Source: Lichenostomus cassidix
Lineage: Eukaryota; Chordata; Aves; Passeriformes; Meliphagidae
DNA length: 64,000 bases
NCBI GenBank assembly: GCA_008360975.2
Contig: CM039192.1
Span: 7,718,194-7,782,193 of the forward strand
Reading direction: 5' to 3'
Below the pieces are notes generated by a model. The model saw nothing but the letters and a program-made list of their open reading frames with translations. It was not told the DNA's origin and made no database searches. Both the position numbers and the translations under genes were made by a program. This document shows, in pieces, positions 48,501-62,502 of this stretch. The stretch's first letter is position 1, and each line of letters starts with the position of its first letter.

Positions 48501-51500
48501 GCTGCAAATATCTGTAAAGCATACTAGATAATTATCTAGTCTGGAGAGCCTTGAAACTCTTCACAGTTTTATGAAAGGATAAACCTGGATCCACAAAGGA
48601 TACAAGCAGCTTTCCAATACTGTCCCACAGCACTTTGAGCCACAGAGGAATGGAATTTAGTTCTAAATGTGCCCAAGCAAACCCCCTTCAGCACAACACC
48701 TTGGGAGATTTGAATTCCTATGACTAAAATTCAAACTCCAGGCACACAGGTTTAGGTCAAAACAGAATTTTAAAAACATTGGCTTTACTATTCATTTTCC
48801 ATTAGAAATTTCACTTTACCCCCACTATAGTTTAAGCTTTGCAACTGTGGGGGTTTTTTTTGTCAGTTTTTTCAGAAGTTTCCTGGGAAGGATTTTATCC
48901 TGTCTGAAACCTGACATGCCTCAAGTACACACCTTTTCCAGCTGCAGCCTCGCAGAGAGAAGCTAGAAAAGTGATCAGAAGAGAATAGAGAGTAGAAAGA
49001 GGCAGCAGGCCGGAGGGTAAAACATAATCTGTCTCATCAGCACAGCACCCTGCACCCCGTGCCAACCCACTGGAGCCAGAGCAGCAGGTTATGGAATCCC
49101 AGCAGATCTACTGGGAGCTCCAGTTCCACCTGGCTAACCCACGTACCAGGGGTGCTGGGATATCTCTTGGATTAGCTAATTCCCAATACTTCAGCTGATA
49201 GTACCTTGCATAATACTACACATACACTGCTATACTACTACACTGAGTAGACAAAGACTGAGCTGAATGTTATCATTGCTTCCCATTTAGACTCAGCTTC
49301 TTCATGTCCAGCACTTTTGTGAAACCAAGGAAAGAGAGCAATGGTACTTGAAGCACTAACAAAACAGAAACAAGAAAACAATAGTGTCCTACGGCGTATT
49401 TAGGAAAAATACTACTATCTGATAAAGTACTGCAAGAGATGTGTAATTGACACTTATGTAGCCTTCACTAAGGCAAATAACTACAGCTTAGACATCATGG
49501 CTAAAGAGCACCCTGGCAACTACATACTACCCACTAGTTTGATACAATCCTGGACATGAACAGGATTAGGAAAGTAGCTCATTTCAATCAGCATCTGAAG
49601 AAGAAAATCTCCACTGCAATTACCCATATCAATTTCAAATTAGATCCCTATTGCATGAAGATAAAACAACTTTTAAATACCAGGAGACCAAATTCATTAT
49701 TAAGCACAATAGCCAACTGGAGAGGTGACTGAAACTACTATTAAATGTTTCTCCACTAGCTGGAAAAAGATAAAGACAACCCCCCACAAACACCTCCACA
49801 ACACAGGCATGTCAGAAAATCTAACGGTTTCAAATGACACATCTACAGCCCTTCTGCTACATACAGCAAAATGAAATCTAGGGGCAGATCAAGACTTCTA
49901 AGCTGAACTTCATTGCTCTTACAGAGCAGAAAGCCATCTAGGAATGCGGAAAAGAAAGCACAGAAACCACCAAACCAGAAGCAACAAACAACAAGAACAG
50001 AATTCAATTAGGAAGTATCAAGCAAGCTGAAACAAAAAAAGGAAGCATAGAAAAGGAACATTGTTAGCTAGCAGAGAAGCTTCAAGGGGCAAGGTAATTC
50101 CAGATTATCAATTTAAGTGCCTTTCACAGTTAAAAATGCCAGTTTATCCCAGTTACTCTGGTGAAGCTATTTTACTGCAATCTACTAGCTGCCTGATGTG
50201 GATGGAGTTCATGGTCTAGCTGTGCTTATTTCCATAAAAAAAGAGAAAGAATCTCTTCCCCCATCTTCCTCCTCAGGTGTCCAGGTCCTACTTAATAAAT
50301 TGACAGTTACCTTCAGTCATACAAAAAGGTAATGACTGCTTCTCTACAGGTAACTCTCAGAAGCTACAGCATGGAAATAAAACCTTAACCAGCATCTGAT
50401 GGGAGCAAATTAGATTTCTCCAAAGCAGCAAAGGGATAGAACAGAACACCAACAAAAGAAATGCTTGCATAGCCATTTATAGCTGTTTCCATAGCAGTAT
50501 AGAGTACTTCAATTGCTCTAAGTGCCAAGGATGACAGCATAACAAAAGATATATGACAGGCTGCAACGCTTTCACAAACCAAGGCACAATATTCTGGGTT
50601 GGGTACCAAGAAAGTGAGGAATATGCATAAACCACAGTAAACCCCATAGAAGTTTGGTCAGTGATCACTTTGCTAGCCCACAGAAACTTGGTGAGCCAGT
50701 TTCCCTCCTCCTGGTGCCTTGTGACCTCAGCTGCCACAGCCATCCTCCTCCTTCACCCATCTGAACTGACCAACACAGTGGGTTCTACACAGTTACACAC
50801 ACAGGGCTGCCCACGCTGGTTTCACCCCTACCATATGAGATTTGGTTTATGCTTAGAAAATCCTCTCTGCTGTGTCCCCTCAGTACTACTTAGAAAATCC
50901 TCTCTGCTGTGTCCCCTCAGTACTACCATAATAAGTATTTTAATTGATTTAAATTTGGTCAAGTCACAGGCAATATGCAGACCTGAAATGCAGGACTCCC
51001 ATGTTACACTTCCGATTCTATACTGATTGTTAAAAACCTACAGTGCCTACAAGTTCCTCACCCTTCTATGGTTGCTTTTGTTCTTAAGAAACAAAGCATT
51101 AAGAAATGAGTCCTTAATTTTGTGTTTTCTGTGGCTCATCTAAGGCTTCTGGAATACACTAGCACTTCAATTTAACATACAATGGATGTGAAGCTGCTTA
51201 TAGATGTGAATATCTCAGACAACTAGGAAAGCTTCTTTTTTTAACCAAAAATGTGTATCTTATTACAAACCCCCTCATGAATAGCCAAACCAATCATTTA
51301 TGAGATTAATTGTTATAAGCACAAAAGCTGTAATTTAAAAAGCACTGTAAAAAGTTGATAGGCTAATTTCAACTTTATCCCTAAACACAAAAACTTCACA
51401 TAGAAAAAATCACTCACTCCTGCAGCACTACACAATTGCTGCCTGCATCAGGTATGATGAAGTAAACAGGGAAAGACAGTGCCTTGAAAATAATCCCACA

Positions 51501-52130
51501 TCTAGTCACTATAAACTGTTCTTTGCATCAGCCTCTGCTTAAGTCTCACGTGGCAAAAGAACACTGATTTAGTAAAACCAGGACAGTATTGGTAAGTCTG
51601 TACTACTAAAATATGCACCCTGTGCCCTTCAACTGATTTTGTGGGGGCAGAGGAAAGGAGAAGCAAACAGATAAAAGCTCCTGAACCAGTCTATAAACTA
51701 CAGCCTGAGAAAGCAGAAAGGGTTATAGCACAGGCATCCTCACCTCGATAACCTTCCTGCCAGACCCAACCAGACCGTAAAATAAGCCAAGCAATAGGCC
51801 TGCTTAAATCTATTGTTCGGATTCACTGTACCAAGTCAAGCTCAAGAGGGCCTCATCAAAGAGACAACTACCTGCCAGATCACCTGTAGTGAGGTGCGGA
51901 AAGACAAATTAAAATCCCTGCACAGCAGCTCTTCGCAGAGGAATGAATGCATATTTATCAAAAAGGAACTGCAAACAACCAGGACATTCCCCTTTTCAGA
52001 CACATGAGTTACACCATGTATTTTCTGAGTTGCAAGTAAGACAGTAATACTACTGCAGAGCCACCACATCAGTTCCCTGAAGTGAAAGACTTTTAAAAGC
52101 CTATTGACAATCCGCATGTTCTCCGGATAC
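45534..52130 (-). other. GLG1: GLG1 intron 4 (6.6 kb)
   Basis: The largest complete intron in the window. It has a 37-bp tandem duplication at 50852-50925 but no repeat family or conserved exon that I could recognise. Scattered open frames up to 133 codons (for example about 46585-46986 on plus) have no family features. Confidence 0.8.
50852..50925. repeat. 37-bp perfect tandem duplication
   Basis: Two adjacent identical 37-bp units (50852-50888 and 50889-50925), each beginning CTTAGAAAATCCTCTCTGCT. It lies in GLG1 intron 4. The perfect match suggests a recent event. Confidence 0.93.
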
Positions 52131-52346
52131 CTTTTCTCCAGGTCGAATGCTGCCACATTTAAGGAGATTGATGTCAGCTTTGCAGTCATCCATGAAGCCA
52201 CAGATCAACCGATAATCGCTGAAGATAATGGCTGTCATTTTAGTGATGTACTGATGGCACTGGTATTCAGTGATGTTGCCTCTGTGATCCACCAAACATG
52301 ACACCAAGAACCCTTTACCAACTGGTTCATCTGCACACTCCTTTAT
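52131..52346 (-). CDS. GLG1: GLG1 exon 4
   Basis: Residues 41-112, with six cysteines. It contains IKECADEPVGKGFLVSCLVD, HRGNITEYQCHQYITKMTAI and DYRLICGFMDDCKADINLLK. NIT is the second glycosylation sequon. The DYRL...C...C...L block is the signature of the GLG1 cysteine-rich repeat. Both ends are phase 0. The acceptor is TTTCTAACAG and the donor GTATCC. Confidence 0.96.
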
Positions 52347-55300
52347 CTGTTAGAAAAAAAAAATAAAAAAAAAGAAAATTACAGTGGCTGCAGCTACTGA
52401 ATTTAACCTTATAAGAAAATCCACAAAGAAACTTCCATCTGTAGCTTCAAAATCTGCTAGCAAAGAAGCCCTCTAGGCTTTAGTTTGATTTTCAGTAAGT
52501 CAGAATAATTGAAAATATTTCAGAAATGAGAAATCTCATGTGTGCCAGCATCCAAAAAAAGCACACACAGCGACCTTGAGGATTATAAACTCTATTGCTC
52601 AATAATCGTCTTTCATAATTACACTGAACCCCTGCAATCAAGCAGACTTGTAGGAAAAATGCTAGTTTGACAAACCTTTATTTAGAAAATCGAGCATATT
52701 ACAACATCTCTAAATCATACTTAGACCCCCATTAGCCACCTGACCTCGTACAATATAAAATTTTGGCCAGAAGTGAGACTGATTCAAAAGTCAACACTAT
52801 TTATGGAACTGTTTATAACTTGCTGGGGGATGAAAAATACTATAAAGGAAAATCCTCATCAAATTCATTTCTATGAGGCTCTTGCATGAACTGATTGTTG
52901 GTACTAAAACCATTTTACTCAGTGGTCTAAAAAAAGTAAAAATCACAGCTAACCAAAGCTGAAAGCTGTGCGAGGATTGGAAAAGCAGCGTACAAGAACA
53001 GACAGGTCCCCAATATAAATCACAGCCTGCAATGCTCAGGGAAGCAGACAGTCAGGCCAAACCCACCACCTCTGGAAGTAAAAGAGGCAGGCAGTTTTGA
53101 CAGTGTCTTTCCAAAGGAAGGGGAAAACATGGTTACTTATCAGTTAAGGATCATCCCTGGAGAAATCTTTCCATAAAAGCAGTGCAATGCCTTGCTCCAA
53201 GGAGCACCATGACTACACAGCTCTTTAACCCTGGCAAGCCCATGTTGAAATAGTTGCCCAGTTCTGGTGGCCCCTGCTCAGGAGTATGCTGAAAATTGCA
53301 GCCATAACACTGCAGAAAGAACAGGCAGGCAGACACTAAAGTTCAGTGGTGACAGGTTTGCAAGGAATAGATACATGGGCTGACTTGATTACATCAAAGA
53401 TTTGTCCCTGTAAAAATACTGAAGGGCTCATCAATCTCAAGGAAGATCTATGGCAATCAATAATTCTGGCAGTTTCAGATAACAAGCAAGGGCAGCGCTA
53501 AGGGAACAGGCAGGAAACCATTTTATCGGTTCTCAAATACCAAGTTGGAATATTTATATTGGAAATTTTAAAAAATGGAGAGCTGTCTCTAGGAAGATAT
53601 ATTCTAATTCAAACAAGAATAACTCAGGGCACCCTGTGACAGACTCACACAGGTCAGACCAGACGAATAAAACAGATTTCTGCCTCAGCTTATGAGGCCA
53701 TTACTTCCTATGTAACAAATAAAACATGCAACATTTTAAACATCATTACTTGAAGGCAGATGTAGGCTGATGAAACATTTTATACTTAATCTAAATAGCT
53801 ATTACAAAAACAGATACTAAGGTAAATGTAATTGTTACAGATAAGGTGTAAAAAACATTTTAAAGTGAAAACAGATAGGATTCATTGCAGGGTGAAAAGG
53901 AGAGAGTTGAGCAAGTGCTCTCTGAGAAAGCTGCATCTTCGGTTTGGCCCTACTTCAGCTCAAGTACCACGTGCCAAACCAGCACACAACGGCAACATGC
54001 TGTTTTTGGAAGAGCCTGGCTTTGCAAACAGCCCCAGAGCTCCACGGCCTGAGCCACCGAACTACAGAAAAGACCAAGTGATCATGTTATTGCCAGGCCA
54101 CTTCTGAAGCAACCACCGCTATTTGGTAGCCAACTATAATTCTAGGTTAAAGCTCCTGCCAGAACTTATAAAAACCCCAACAGCTGAAAAAACAGAAATT
54201 GAAATTTAAAATCTGTATTTAGCTGATAAAATTAAAGGTACACTTTTCAGAACATACTCATACCCAGTTGGCTCAGTCATTATTTCCCAAATGACTTTTT
54301 CTAGGAATTGCTCTTCTAGTTGTATTTTGTTCTTAGTGCAAAGCAATACTTAAAACAGAGCTCATTCACCCAGCAAAAAATCACCTATACCTGTTAGTGG
54401 GAATTAAAGGAAAATATAAATGGTTTAACACTGCATGTGAGCAGTATATGTCCACTATATACCTGTTTTAAAGAGTGTTGTAGAAGTACCTTTAAAAAAT
54501 ATTAGTGGAATGGTTTATGCACCTGCCACAGTATTAAACACCAGAAGATCAAACATGAGATTATTGTTCCTTATCTAACCTTTTTAACTAAAAACCACTC
54601 ACCAAATAGCAAAATTCTAAAATTCTGTATACTCGTCCCACTGCTTTTAGATATCATATCCCAGATTTAGAGGGCATCGTTTACAGCAATGCCAGACTGC
54701 CACTGTATAAAAGTGGCAATTAAACAGACTATTAAAAGAGCATTTTCAAGAATGCCTTGGTTGCAAGAATTCTGCAGTGGCCATATGACATAAACCAGAA
54801 AAACACAATTTTTCTATGATCGCAAAAAAGTGGGATTCAACAGATTTGGCAGTGTTTGCTTTTGGGAGTTACCAAACTCCAAGCACAACACAATCGTTTG
54901 ATGCAAGCTGTCTTCCTTCCACTGTTTCATCTTCTAGTCTTCTTTTAATAAGTATTTTCTTGATCACTCCTTACACTAAACAATTTACACTAGAGCAGAC
55001 TGAATGTTTTTTTTAAAGGCAAGTATATGGCTAGGTGACATATTGGTGGATATACAAACAATGGTTTTGAGAGCATGACTTAGTGACTGAATTAAGTCAG
55101 CTGAAGCCTGTACAGCTGCAGAGAGCCTTGCTTCCACTGCTTTCCTACAGTCTAGCTGAAAACCACCACAGAGGAAGAGATCTCAGCTCAGCCAGCTCCC
55201 GCATGAGCACACAGACTCAAGAGCTCAACATGAGCACAAGGAAAGAAATGATTGATCAAGTCATCTTTGAAGCTGGACCAAGGTGTGTGGATGCCTGAGA

Positions 55301-55797
55301 TACAGAGCACTAACTCTAAGTGCAACCTAAAAAGAGGAAGTTCCTAACATAGTCCCCTTGGAGCAACTACCCTTTGAAACTTTAAAAAAAATCTCAAGTT
55401 GATTATCATTTGATGTCTGTGTGCTTATCCCTTCTGCTAGCAAGACACAGTCCAAAACCAGCCTTATGTTAAATTCAGCAGAACCCCTGCTACAACCACA
55501 GTTATAAATGTCAAACACATGATAAAGAGGGGACAAATCCAATTCGTAACAGATTTCTGACAATAGGTCTGGTGGGAGCTGATGGGCTTTTAGTTCAGCA
55601 TTTTTCTGTCATCCCTTTGCCTGGTACCACTAAGGCACCTGGCTTCTTCAGCAAGGAGAGTGAATTAATTACAGCTAGCAATTTGGCATATGAGACCAGA
55701 GCTTCCCCAGATCACTATTCACACATTAATTCACTATCACATAGAAATGGAAAAGCCTCAGTGCCACAAGAGCAGCCATGCCTTCCTCCTCGCTTAC
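52347..55797 (-). other. GLG1: GLG1 intron 3 (3.5 kb)
   Basis: AT-rich intron sequence. It starts with an A/T-rich run next to the exon 4 acceptor. No repeat or gene recognised. Confidence 0.8.
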
Positions 55798-55884
55798 CTC
55801 AGCAATAGTGGACTTGCAGACTTCTCTGGCCACGGATTCAAACTTTGGATCTGTAGTCAGGTTCAGCTTGTAGTTCCACAAGAG
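55798..55884 (-). CDS. GLG1: GLG1 exon 3
   Basis: Residues 12-40: LLWNYKLNLTTDPKFESVAR then EVCKSTIAE. NLT is the first N-glycosylation sequon. The exon is phase 0 at both ends. The acceptor is TCTCTATAG and the donor GTAAGC. It differs from the mammalian protein at about one residue. Confidence 0.95.
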
Positions 55885-58616
55885 CTATAGAGAAAGCATT
55901 TGTAGAAAGGGGGTTTAAGAGCTTTCTGTGGAGAATAACAAACATTTTGCTTCAGGAAACAATGAAGCATCATTCATACCCAATCCGTATCATCATCCTT
56001 CTACAGTGCAATGATCAATAAAAAGTCTCCTTGACAACAACTTTGTCCCTTCATTTCTGCAATAATTTTCTCATACTGAACAAATTCAGGCTGTCAGAAA
56101 TCTCTGCAAGGTCATGAGCTGACTCATTAAAAGCAAATGTAACAAATGAAGAACATTTCATAACAGAAAGGAAAAAATAATGAAAGCTTTAACTTGCTAT
56201 CTGCTGTATATTTAGCAGCACTGTTAGCCCACCACACCTTTCTGTGCCATGTGTCTGATGCAAGTGATCTAAACAAATTAAATCCCCAATATAAGCAGAT
56301 TTTATGCTGAAAACCTTACAAAAACTTAGTAAAAAAAAAAGGAAGGAGACAAAGAAGCTTGATCCTTCTGTGAGGGCTGCGACCAGACAACTTTTTGGAT
56401 GCAGATATATTCCAAACCTACAGGAGGTTCTCTCTTGCTAAGCAAAATGATATATTCAAGCTTAGACTGCAAAATGCCTCTGTAAGGACAAGTGTTCTTC
56501 CCAGAGCTAGCAATGAGCTCATGAAGGAGCCTCAATGCACAGGGTCATTGTGCAAGAGTCAGTCTTGGGCAAGTCACACCCTGCAGATATATATATACCT
56601 CCCAGATGTCCCCCTGAGGCACGATAAAGCGAAAATACAGGGCAGGGTCGCAAAACCTCAGCAAATTAATGGCTGAAATCTTGCCTGATTGCTCTATTAG
56701 CTCATCTGTTTTTCTAGGAACTTAAGTTGCATTTAAACACTTTTCATTAATTTAAAGATTAACTAGTTTTAAAAAAAAAATTTTACAAACTCTGCATTTG
56801 TGACAAATTAGTATCAAAAAAGATAAAATTTGGTCCAACTTTTATTTTGATGTTTCAATTGTACACAAAACACTGGGGAAACATAACAACATGCTCTACA
56901 CAAGGAAAGCAGTTTCACATCCACTCCAGGAGGGTGGAAGCACAGCAAGAGAACCAAAATCAGAATCAACATAAATGCACCATCTTCCACACGTCTTATG
57001 GTTTTGGAGCTGTGAAAAGTTAAAAAAGGAGGTGATGCAAAACTAGGGTGTTACAGATGGAGTAAACTGTAAACATAGAGGTTTAATACATAAAAGTGAA
57101 TGAACAGGGAACCTGTCCTTGCAATGTGTACTGTAGGTCTCTCCCAGCCAGAACTGAAGTACAAGAATGAGGACACAAGATGAGAATACATCTCTGCATT
57201 TGTAATCTCACACTTTGGAGAGTCTCGAAATGAGATGCTCTCCAAATGAACCTTCCCACAAACAGTAAGAAGGTTAAACTTGCCACTTAAAACTCCTGAT
57301 TTTAGCACTAGGCAGTATTTTCCAGGGGATGATCAGCAATTGTACTGCAGAGAAACTGCAGAGAGAGGCAAAGAAAACATCTGGATATGAGACAACCTCT
57401 CTGTGATCTCATTTTTATTACCTCCCCACAATTTCTGCCTGGGAAAATGAGACTTTGCCCACACTTCCTATTTGTGAATGGCTTCCACAATCCACATCCG
57501 CCCAACATTTGCCTTGAAGCAGAGATGCTGTCACTTAATCCAGCAGAAGAAAGCCCCAGCTTTGATTTCTAGAATTCTTAATTTCTTCTTCATTCAGGTA
57601 ACTTTTGCTGGCACATTTAAATGTCAGACAGATACATTTTAATTACTGGAGTTTTGTCTTTTTCAAAAAGACTTAAACAGAAACATGTTGTGTCCTTCAT
57701 CTGATCCAACCCTGCACAAGAGAGAATTACAGCTGCCAGTGAAGTCAGGCAGTGCTAAAGGTTAATTTATAAACACAGTTGGAAATTACTAGTTGTACAG
57801 CATGGCCGGGTTTCATCTCTGGAATATATCTTCCAATAATAAAGCAAAATACATCTTCTCAAGCATCCAAAATCAAGACTGTCATTGAGGCATGCACTTG
57901 TCTGTCTATGTTCAGGGCTAACCAAGCAATTAAGGATCTTGATATGGTGAACACTGACAGAATACAAATGAGAAAAACCAAAAGAAACCTAATACCAACC
58001 TTAGCAATTTTTTTTCTCTTTTTTTTTTTTTTTGAGAGTCTTGGGATTTGAAGAGTCAGCTTGACAGCCCAAAAACTGGCTAATAGTTTGCTCACTGTTA
58101 AACACAGTGCTGAGAGGAAATCTGTTCTAAAACCAGCCAAGTGTCTGAAACTGCCTCTAAATATCACACCCCCACAGCATTTTCCAAGCGAGTCTAAGAA
58201 TTTAGCAGCTGTGAAAGTAATACAGAAGGTGTCAACAGCTGAAATTAAGAGTTTAAATTCGGTACTGCTCACATCTTTCCCAAAAGGAACACATCACATT
58301 GCTCCCAGTAACTCACGGGAACCACCCCACAATTATAAAACAGGAAAGACGTCTGCTATCCTCCTCTGATACAGAAGCACAATTTATAAAGCTCTTAAAA
58401 ATGTTCCACTCTGAAGTCTCCACTAAGACCACAGTGGTTACACTGGGTTAAAGAAGTCACCTTGTGCTCTTCCTCCAAAGGCCAGTACAGAAACCCATAT
58501 GTGTCTTGATTAACAGCCTTTGCAAGGTACCAAACTATGCAAAATACCTCAGGTTCACAAGGGATAGGAGGTGCAAATGCCATAGCTAGAGACTGAATAA
58601 ACAAAGTAATACTCAC
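55885..58616 (-). other. GLG1: GLG1 intron 2 (2.7 kb)
   Basis: Intron sequence with a T-rich stretch at about 58008-58033 and a short TA repeat at about 56587-56597. No gene recognised. Confidence 0.8.
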
Positions 58617-58649
58617 ATGATTGCAGTCTGAGGAGATTTCATTATCTGG
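58617..58649 (-). CDS. GLG1: GLG1 exon 2: 33-nt microexon
   Basis: Residues 1-11, PDNEISSDCNH, matching mammalian PENEISSDCNH. The acceptor is CTCCTTTCAG and the donor GTGAGT. Both junctions are phase 0, so skipping it would keep the frame but delete 11 residues and one cysteine of the first lumenal repeat. It is the most 5' GLG1 exon I can find here. Confidence 0.9.
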
Positions 58650-61600
58650 CTGAAAGGAGAAAAAAAAAAAGTGTCAGTTCACTACTGATGTGATGCATTT
58701 AACAGAGAAGAGTCTAAACTTTTGAAACTAAAATACTGTCAACTCTTTTCCACTGTAATAAACAAGCTGACACAATTGACAGAAAATTGTAAAATCTGCA
58801 TCACAAGAGTGATGATACCTAATTACCAAAAAGACAAGCTAACAGGTACTTAAGACACTATACTGCATTAACTTGAAAGAACAAACAGCAGAAGAGTAGG
58901 AGCATTTATGTAGACACTGCAAAAACATAATGAATGCACCGGCACTTGCCACAATTGCCCAAACTAAGAGGGCAAAAAAGCACCTGTGGGAAAACAAAGA
59001 TGTAGGAGCAGAGTTTTAAAGAAAAATTAGTTTGGTGCATACAACTGAAGGAGAAAGGTAGGACTTGCTCCCTTCCCCCAGACTGAAATGTTCATATCCC
59101 CCATTTGAGAACTAACATCTTTTCTTTCAGCTGTACATAAAAGGCCGGGTTCAAAGCAGCCCCAGAATTTATACCTTCAACTGTGAGAAACTGGTGACAT
59201 CCAATATTCATACATCATTTCAAAATATTCACTATATTCTCCTGGGGAGCTCCTCTGGAAAGAACTTTGAGTGCAAACCAATCCATTCTCCTTTTAGCCT
59301 GAGTAGATCTCACAATGAAGAGTTCCTCGAAAAAAGTTAATCATACAAACCCCTATCTCCTCTCCACAGCAGAACAGCACAAAGGCAGGACAAAATCACC
59401 TGGCTGTCACACCCACAGAAAAGTCAACCCTGATGCACACAGTCTCTGCTACTCCTGACACTTAAGATGCAAGACACGCTGTAAGAGCCACAGGACACAA
59501 AACCACTCTACACCATTGTGTAGAATGTACAGTCTACACTCTGCATCATTGACACTAAGATGTTCGACCTCAGGGATCTGACATAAGAGAAGCAGCATTT
59601 CAGCAGCTTTGGAAGTAAGCAGAGCTTTTTAGTGCAAGCATTTGCTGCTGCACAATCTGCTACACCAACACTTGCACCATTGGTGCTTTGGGAAACATGA
59701 ACACAAGTTTATGAGGAAAAAAGCAAGCCTGGAAAATGTTTCCAAGTTCTTAATTACAGCCATTATTAACTAAAGCACTTTTATTTTTTATAGCAGTAAG
59801 TGGCAGACATCACCTCTCCACTTTGAACATAAAAAATGGTACCTGAAGGATTCCAGTAATTAATTGCAGTTTGGTCAGACTGACACAATCTGAAATCTGT
59901 ATCTCCCAAAGCAATCATAAATTTGAAAATTTGGATAACAACTTTTTTTTTTAAAGACTAGCAGATGTCTGTTGGTTATCATCAGACTGCAGAACTGATT
60001 TTTTCAACTGAAAACGAAGACGTCACACAAATTGCTCTATTTTATGGCAGCCTCTTAGACCAACACTATTGTGACTTACAAGGTATGCTTTCCAAGGTGT
60101 GCTTTCCTTAATTTTCTGCACTCATTCTGCATCCTACAGCAACAGATGAAGGTTTCAGATTACTTGCAAAAGCTGGGAGGCAGAGTGCCCCCCACTGAAA
60201 TTGCTGTCTCAGTCTTTTAGTCAAGGATAGTTTCCTTATAAAAATATATAGGCTAGCACTGGAATTCTTCTGTAGAGGACAGGACTTACTAACCCATTTA
60301 CAGGCAGAAGAATTTGTAAGGGTCAGAGAGCACTCCCACAAAACCCTGAAGGGTCACTTCAATTATTTTTGCACCCTCCAACCTGGTAACCTTTGCTTCA
60401 GAATCACCAAAGATTAAAGCTCAGGTTTTTTCTGGAAAGATGAACCCAAAAAGATAACATACCAGTTCTCACTGACCTGAGAAGTTTAAATAAGCTTTTC
60501 TTGAAATACATAACAATAAAATGTTACACATTGAAATACCACCCTTCCCTGTGCTTGCAGCAAACCTCAGCTCTGTGAAATCAAAATCAAGCCTTATTCT
60601 TCTGAGAAGAGTAATGGAACTTAAATGGGACCTTAACCAAGCTTTAGTACTGCATTAATTCACAGCTCAGTACTTAAATACGCCAAGTGCAAGATCTAGC
60701 CAAGAATCCTTTCCATGTGGAACAAGATGACCCCCTGCTAGCTAAAAGTTGTGATCCTTCTGCCTTCTTACCACTGGAAGCGTTGGAGAGGTCGATTCAT
60801 GCAATGCTGACTTGCTTCTCCCTATCTCAGTGAAGCAAGAGGAGAAAAACAATCCTTTTAGCTTCTGTCTGATAAACTGAAGGGCTGAGTCTAAAGACGG
60901 AGAAGAAAAATCTCCCCAGTGCAACCCACACCAGTTCTGCCTTGCTAAGGAGACATCCTGTGGCCCTCTGTCCACTATATCCACCCAAGAAAGCTTCCAA
61001 AAGAGCCATTTCAGAACAATATGCTTGTGCAGTAAGAGTCATGAAAGGGAAGTAAGTCTCAAATTACCACTAAGGGAAGTTGAAGAACAAGAAAAGCTGC
61101 ATTGTGTCAGTCCACATGGTGAGCTTGTGGAACACGGATGCTCAGAAGACCCCCAGGGCAAGGGGAAGGAAGACAGCAGCCCAGACCATCACCACATGCT
61201 AGTCAAGGCATTTTAGGAGAGAAAGCTGATGGCAAGGACATTCCACCGATTAGCAAGAGAGAAGGACTCTTACATCTCCAAACTGAAGGATTAAAAACAG
61301 CCTTTACAGGAAATGTGTGTGCCTCTGGGCTCACAGAAGCTTTTGCTGTTTAGCAGCTTCAGTGGGAATATATAGCCTCCCTTTACAGTTCTCTAAAAAG
61401 TTCTCCAAACTCCTTCACACACTAACACTCACATTCCAGAGTACGAACACTACTTCCTACCTCCCCAGGAAAGAAGAGATTAGAACAAGTACCAGTTATA
61501 AGAAAACCTGAACAGAAAAAGCATTTTCTTCCATGCAATCAGACACATCAGCCACAAATCCCACTGCATTATTATTATTATGAACTCCACAGAAAAATTC

Positions 61601-62102
61601 AAAGGTTTGTGTGAAGTCCTATCACTACCAGGCTGAAGCCGTCAACACCATTGTGTTTAAAAGTGCCTTTTCCCATCCATCAGATCTCAATTCACTGAAG
61701 TAAACCATGACAGTCATCCATCCCTTTCTAAATCTGTCTACTTTGGCAGCAGTATAAAACTAGGTCAAAACTCTACAGCAAGTGAGCAGCCCACCACCAC
61801 TACCCAGGCCCAAAGGGGCACAAAGTGCTGGTGCTGTAGCGGCAGAAATGGACCATCATCGTGCTGGGAGCCATATGAACAGCTGATAGCGACTGAACGA
61901 GTGTCATGCATCACCATCCAGTGCACAGCACACTGCCTGGGGTGCAGTTACAGCCACTCCCTCAGCGACAGCCAGAGCCCCTTCCAGCTGGGTATACAAA
62001 ACACACTTGATTTGGTCTTACTGCATCACATCCTAAGGAAAAATAATTTACACCATGGGATTTTGAAAAGCAACGTAAGTATCCTCATCAACTGATGTGG
62101 AT

Positions 62103-62280
62103 GAGAATGGTGAGGCTGGTTGCCCAAAGAAGCTGTGGATGACATATCCCTAGAAGTGCTCAAGGCCAGGCTGGATGAGCAATCTGGTCTAGCAGAAGGC
62201 ACCCCTTCCCATTGCAGGAGGTTGGAAGGAGATGACCTTTAAGGTCCCTTCCAACCCAAACTGTTCTACAATTCTGTGAA
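62103..62280 (+). mobile_element. CR1 LINE 3' fragment
   Basis: The plus strand reads GGCTGGTTGCCCAAAGAAGC, GAAGTGCTCAAGGCCAGGCT, GGTTGGAAGGAGATGACCTT, AAGGTCCCTTCCAACCCAAA and CTGTTCTACAATTCTGTGAA, the CR1 3' end. Antisense to GLG1, in intron 1. Confidence 0.9.
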
Positions 62281-62447
62281 AGTCAAGGTCTTGGAAAACT
62301 CCCTGCAGGGATTATTTTAAATCTCCAGCATTAAGATTCTTTTGCTTCCTTGAAAAAGTCATGCAAATTAAAAAGTCTGAAGCCAACTGCCCAAATGCCT
62401 TAATTCCCAGAATTTAATCCCTCCTGAGAGCAGAAGATGGTATGACA

Positions 62448-62502
62448 GCAGACATTTCAACTATTCTTATGAGGATGATGGCAGACATTTCAACTATTCT
62501 TT
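62448..62502. repeat. Short tandem duplication, 33-bp period
   Basis: GCAGACATTTCAACTATTCT occurs at 62448 and again at 62481, with diverged sequence between the copies. It lies in GLG1 intron 1. Confidence 0.88.

Noticed and set aside
57859..58272. 137-codon minus-strand open frame in GLG1 intron 2
   Set aside because: It crosses a T/A-rich tract that yields poly-lysine, has no family features, and fits none of the GLG1 protein.
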